Positions 63,484-64,000 of a stretch of DNA of 64,000 bases are shown here, piece by piece (positions within the stretch are counted from its first letter, which is position 1; every line of letters begins with the position of its first letter). The position numbers and the translations under genes were made by a program. Location of the stretch: the NCBI RefSeq assembly GCF_001704275.1, contig NZ_CP011533.1, positions 6,510,001 to 6,574,000 on the forward strand. The letters are read 5' to 3'. This DNA comes from Streptomyces noursei ATCC 11455. GTDB lineage: Bacteria; Actinomycetota; Actinomycetes; Streptomycetales; Streptomycetaceae. The notes below the pieces were generated by a model, which worked only from the letters and a program-made list of their open reading frames with translations, did no database searches and was not told the origin of the DNA.

Positions 63484-64000
63484 ACGCACCGAACGCCCCG
63501 AGACTGAAGCCCGGCACACCGGCCGCGGCGGGACTGCACCCCGCCTGGATGGATCGGCTGGTCAGCGGCGTGCGGGCACTGCCCGAAGGCCGTCCGCCAT
63601 GGTGCGCCGGAGCGGTGGTGCTGGCCGGCCGGGGCCCGGTGGTCGCCGCCGAGGCCGCCGCCGGCTGGGCGCTGCGCTACCGCGGCTACGACCCCGAGCG
63701 GGACCGGGGCCTGGACCTGCCCCGCGACCTGTGGGAGCCGATGCGGGTGGGCACGGTCTTCGACCTCGCCTCGCTCAGCAAGCTCTTCACCGCGATCGCC
63801 GCGGTCCAGCAGGCCGAGCGGGGCCGGCTCGCCCTGGACGCGCCGGTCGCCGCCCACCTGCCGGCCTTCGCCCCCGGCATCACCGTCCGGGACCTGCTCC
63901 GGCACACCTCCGGCCTCGCCCCCGAACTGCCCTTCCACGACCACCGGGCCCGCGCCGACCAACTGGCGCTGCTGTGGGCCGAGGCCGCGGCCCCCTCCGG
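63480..64000 (+). CDS. Serine beta-lactamase-like hydrolase, partial
   Basis: The gene runs off the window. The frame reads LKPGTPAAAGLHPAWMDRLVSG and has the class C beta-lactamase/DD-peptidase motif FDLASLSKLFTAIA with Ser and Lys of SxxK, then VRDLLRHTSGLAPELPF. The family hydrolyses esters or peptides. The conserved N-terminal LKPGTP lies before the first ATG (63549), and the only available initiator is CTG 63480, which has GAGAGGA seven bases upstream and overlaps the MFS stop as CTGA. Translation may start at this rare codon, or at the ATG with a shortened N-terminus. Confidence 0.75.
   Translation, partial: MNAPNAPRLKPGTPAAAGLHPAWMDRLVSGVRALPEGRPPWCAGAVVLAGRGPVVAAEAAAGWALRYRGYDPERDRGLDLPRDLWEPMRVGTVFDLASLSKLFTAIAAVQQAERGRLALDAPVAAHLPAFAPGITVRDLLRHTSGLAPELPFHDHRARADQLALLWAEAAAPS

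Noticed and set aside
61984-63519. 511-residue minus-strand frame opposite the Bcr/CflA exporter
   Set aside because: Asp/Glu/Gly/His-rich shadow of a membrane-protein gene with no plausible fold.

Overview
This is a high-GC (about 70%) actinobacterial window, almost certainly from Streptomyces. The evidence is extreme third-position GC, GTG and TTG starts, a StrR-type pathway regulator, an IdeR/DmdR-type iron box, XRE-TPR and CGNR regulators, and an AICE-type xis/int pair. It falls into three blocks.

Block 1 (about 1-31.7 kb) looks like an acquired island. It starts with a strong terminator hairpin and integrase-arm-like direct repeats (109-162), and ends at the 3' half of a tRNA-Thr(CGT)-like sequence (31623-31666) followed by similar repeats in the opposite orientation. 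Near its left edge are two broken genes: a frameshifted TPR-type gene and an amino-acid permease with a frameshift, an amber codon and a missing end. The rest is a compact specialised-metabolism locus. One minus-strand run encodes a DegT aminotransferase, a StrR-type activator, a free acyl carrier protein, an aryl-AMP ligase, a type II thioesterase, a sarcosine-oxidase/NikD-type flavoenzyme and a one-module KS-AT-ACP polyketide synthase. Around it lie a serine O-acetyltransferase plus CysK-like enzyme pair, three MFS exporters, a MurB paralogue, P450, asparagine synthetase, AraC, XRE and CGNR regulators, and a FecBCDE siderophore importer whose divergent promoter carries an iron box. My inference is a small iron-binding acyl-polyketide, possibly primed with a picolinate-type acid; no product is proven.

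Block 2 (about 30.8-35.3 kb) is junction debris and mobility functions: a PIN-domain gene lacking its first catalytic Asp, a C-terminal scrap of a 3-hydroxyacyl-CoA dehydrogenase, excisionase, tyrosine integrase, and a gene resembling phosphorothioate-DNA-targeting HNH restriction enzymes.

Block 3 (about 35.4-64 kb) is chromosomal-arm sequence centred on surface glycans. After an EspC-like/DUF1023 pair and a lipoprotein, an IS481-family element sits in the centre of a palindrome next to a 166-bp MITE whose end supplies the stop codon of an LCP ligase gene. Then come two paralogous minus-strand pairs (an all-beta protein of unknown function plus a GT4-Stealth fusion), a third stand-alone Stealth gene, two PIG-L deacetylases with propeller-like C-terminal halves, an OafA-type acyltransferase and several small envelope proteins. 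Together they suggest synthesis, phosphodiester joining, deacetylation, acylation and wall attachment of a surface polymer. Stealth genes 2 and 3 share a near-identical 255-bp inverted tract, which suggests recent gene conversion. The window ends with PhzF, SDR and Bcr/CflA MFS genes and the start of a serine beta-lactamase-like hydrolase.
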